Positions 13,899 to 14,203 of a stretch of DNA of 14,203 bases are shown one piece after another. Every line of letters starts with the position of its first letter. The stretch's first letter is position 1. The stretch covers positions 1 through 14,203 of the forward strand of contig CAYLMV010000096.1 of assembly GCA_964384415.1 (NCBI GenBank), given 5' to 3'. The position numbers and the translations under genes are program-made. The notes beneath the pieces are model-generated. The model made no database searches. It was not told the origin of the DNA and saw nothing but the letters and a program-made list of their open reading frames with translations. The stretch comes from JAGVPT01 sp964384415 (GTDB lineage: Bacteria > Bacteroidota > Ignavibacteria > UBA10030 > UBA8401).

Positions 13899-14203
13899 AT
13901 GAAAAAAATCGAAGCAATTGTCGAACCGAGAGATTTTGAAGGGCTTAGAGAGCGATTGGTACGAGCCGGGCTCGTCGGTATCAGGGCGACTGAAATATTG
14001 GAGTATGTAGCTTCAGCCGGTCCGGTTATCGCATACCGCGGAGTTACCCAGAGAATGAACTTCATTCCAAAAATTAAAGTCGAACTTATTTGTTCGGAAG
14101 CCGCTTCGGAAACAGCTGCAGCAATCGTTTCTGAACACGTGAGCCCGTCTGAGACGGGAAAGGAAAAGATTTCGATTTATTCGGTGAGCAACATCAACGG
14201 CGT
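13899..14203 (+). CDS. PII-like signal-transduction protein, 3' end outside the window
   Basis: The first 101 residues are visible. The start MKKIEAIVEPRDFEGLRERL, the YRG of the T-loop (46-48) and the following FIPKIKVEL strand (55-63) fit the PII (GlnB/GlnK) fold and align without gaps through the T-loop. Functional positions differ: the uridylylated Tyr51 is Gln, the preceding Ala-Glu is Val-Thr, and the 2-oxoglutarate/Mg-coordinating Gln39 is Ser. The B-loop region is only partly kept (TGKEKISIY). It is therefore more likely a divergent PII-like protein with another effector than a nitrogen regulator. ATG 13899 has GGGAGA at 13888-13893. It is the last visible gene of the Kdp-associated second unit, 43 bases after the PH-like gene. 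The effector-binding C terminus is not seen. Confidence 0.8.
   Translation, partial: MKKIEAIVEPRDFEGLRERLVRAGLVGIRATEILEYVASAGPVIAYRGVTQRMNFIPKIKVELICSEAASETAAAIVSEHVSPSETGKEKISIYSVSNING

Noticed and set aside
1..14203. Insertion sequences, CRISPR arrays, tRNA or rRNA genes, phage genes
   Set aside because: No transposase, spaced direct repeats, cloverleaf or rRNA-like stretch was seen on either strand. The window is densely packed with ordinary coding genes.

Overview
The window looks like a chromosomal segment of a Gram-negative bacterium of the Bacteroidota/Ignavibacteria-Chlorobi side of the tree. Three things point there: an outer-membrane BBP2-type porin; a YfhO-type membrane protein and a MurA with the CAWGPRP active-site loop; and three intergenic promoter candidates that all fit the Bacteroidota-type TTG-N20-TAnnTT(T)G architecture rather than TTGACA/TATAAT. 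This is an inference from a few genes, not a phylogeny.

Layout. (1) 1-3974, plus strand: the tail of a probable family-4 glycosyltransferase, a large YfhO-family multi-pass membrane protein, and murA, forming a cell-envelope cluster. (2) 4074-5981, minus strand: an inositol-monophosphatase-family gene followed 9 bases later by a soluble REC-HisKA-HATPase sensor protein, with a candidate promoter at 6057-6027. (3) 6111-11259, plus strand: a high-affinity K+ uptake (Kdp) operon in an unusual order: small membrane protein, kdpC, 35-aa membrane peptide, kdpF, kdpA, kdpB, then a rho-independent terminator. kdpC, the 35-aa gene, kdpF and kdpA abut or overlap by ATGA junctions. (4) 11298-14203, plus strand: a second unit with a paralogous small membrane protein, a beta-barrel porin, a stand-alone KdpD N-terminal-like protein without a P-loop, a two-TM PH-like protein, and a PII-like protein that runs off the window.

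The central observation is that regions 3 and 4 look like one split regulon. Both begin with the same kind of upstream DNA: a T-rich box resembling the E. coli KdpE site, then a 25-base element identical at 22 positions, then TTG-N20-TAnnTTG. In both, the first gene encodes a member of the same small membrane-protein family with the motif GF-(D/E)-x-E-x-EI-x-HARLAHF-xx-QIGHW-x-IS. I do not recognise this family. Codons in the shared motif differ mostly at synonymous positions, which argues for selection on the protein.

A working model, which is inference, is a K+-limitation regulon. The porin would admit K+ through the outer membrane and KdpFABC would pump it across the inner membrane. The degenerate KdpD-like protein, the PH protein, the PII-like protein and the two small proteins would sense conditions or modulate the pump. 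No full-length KdpD or KdpE is present in the window.
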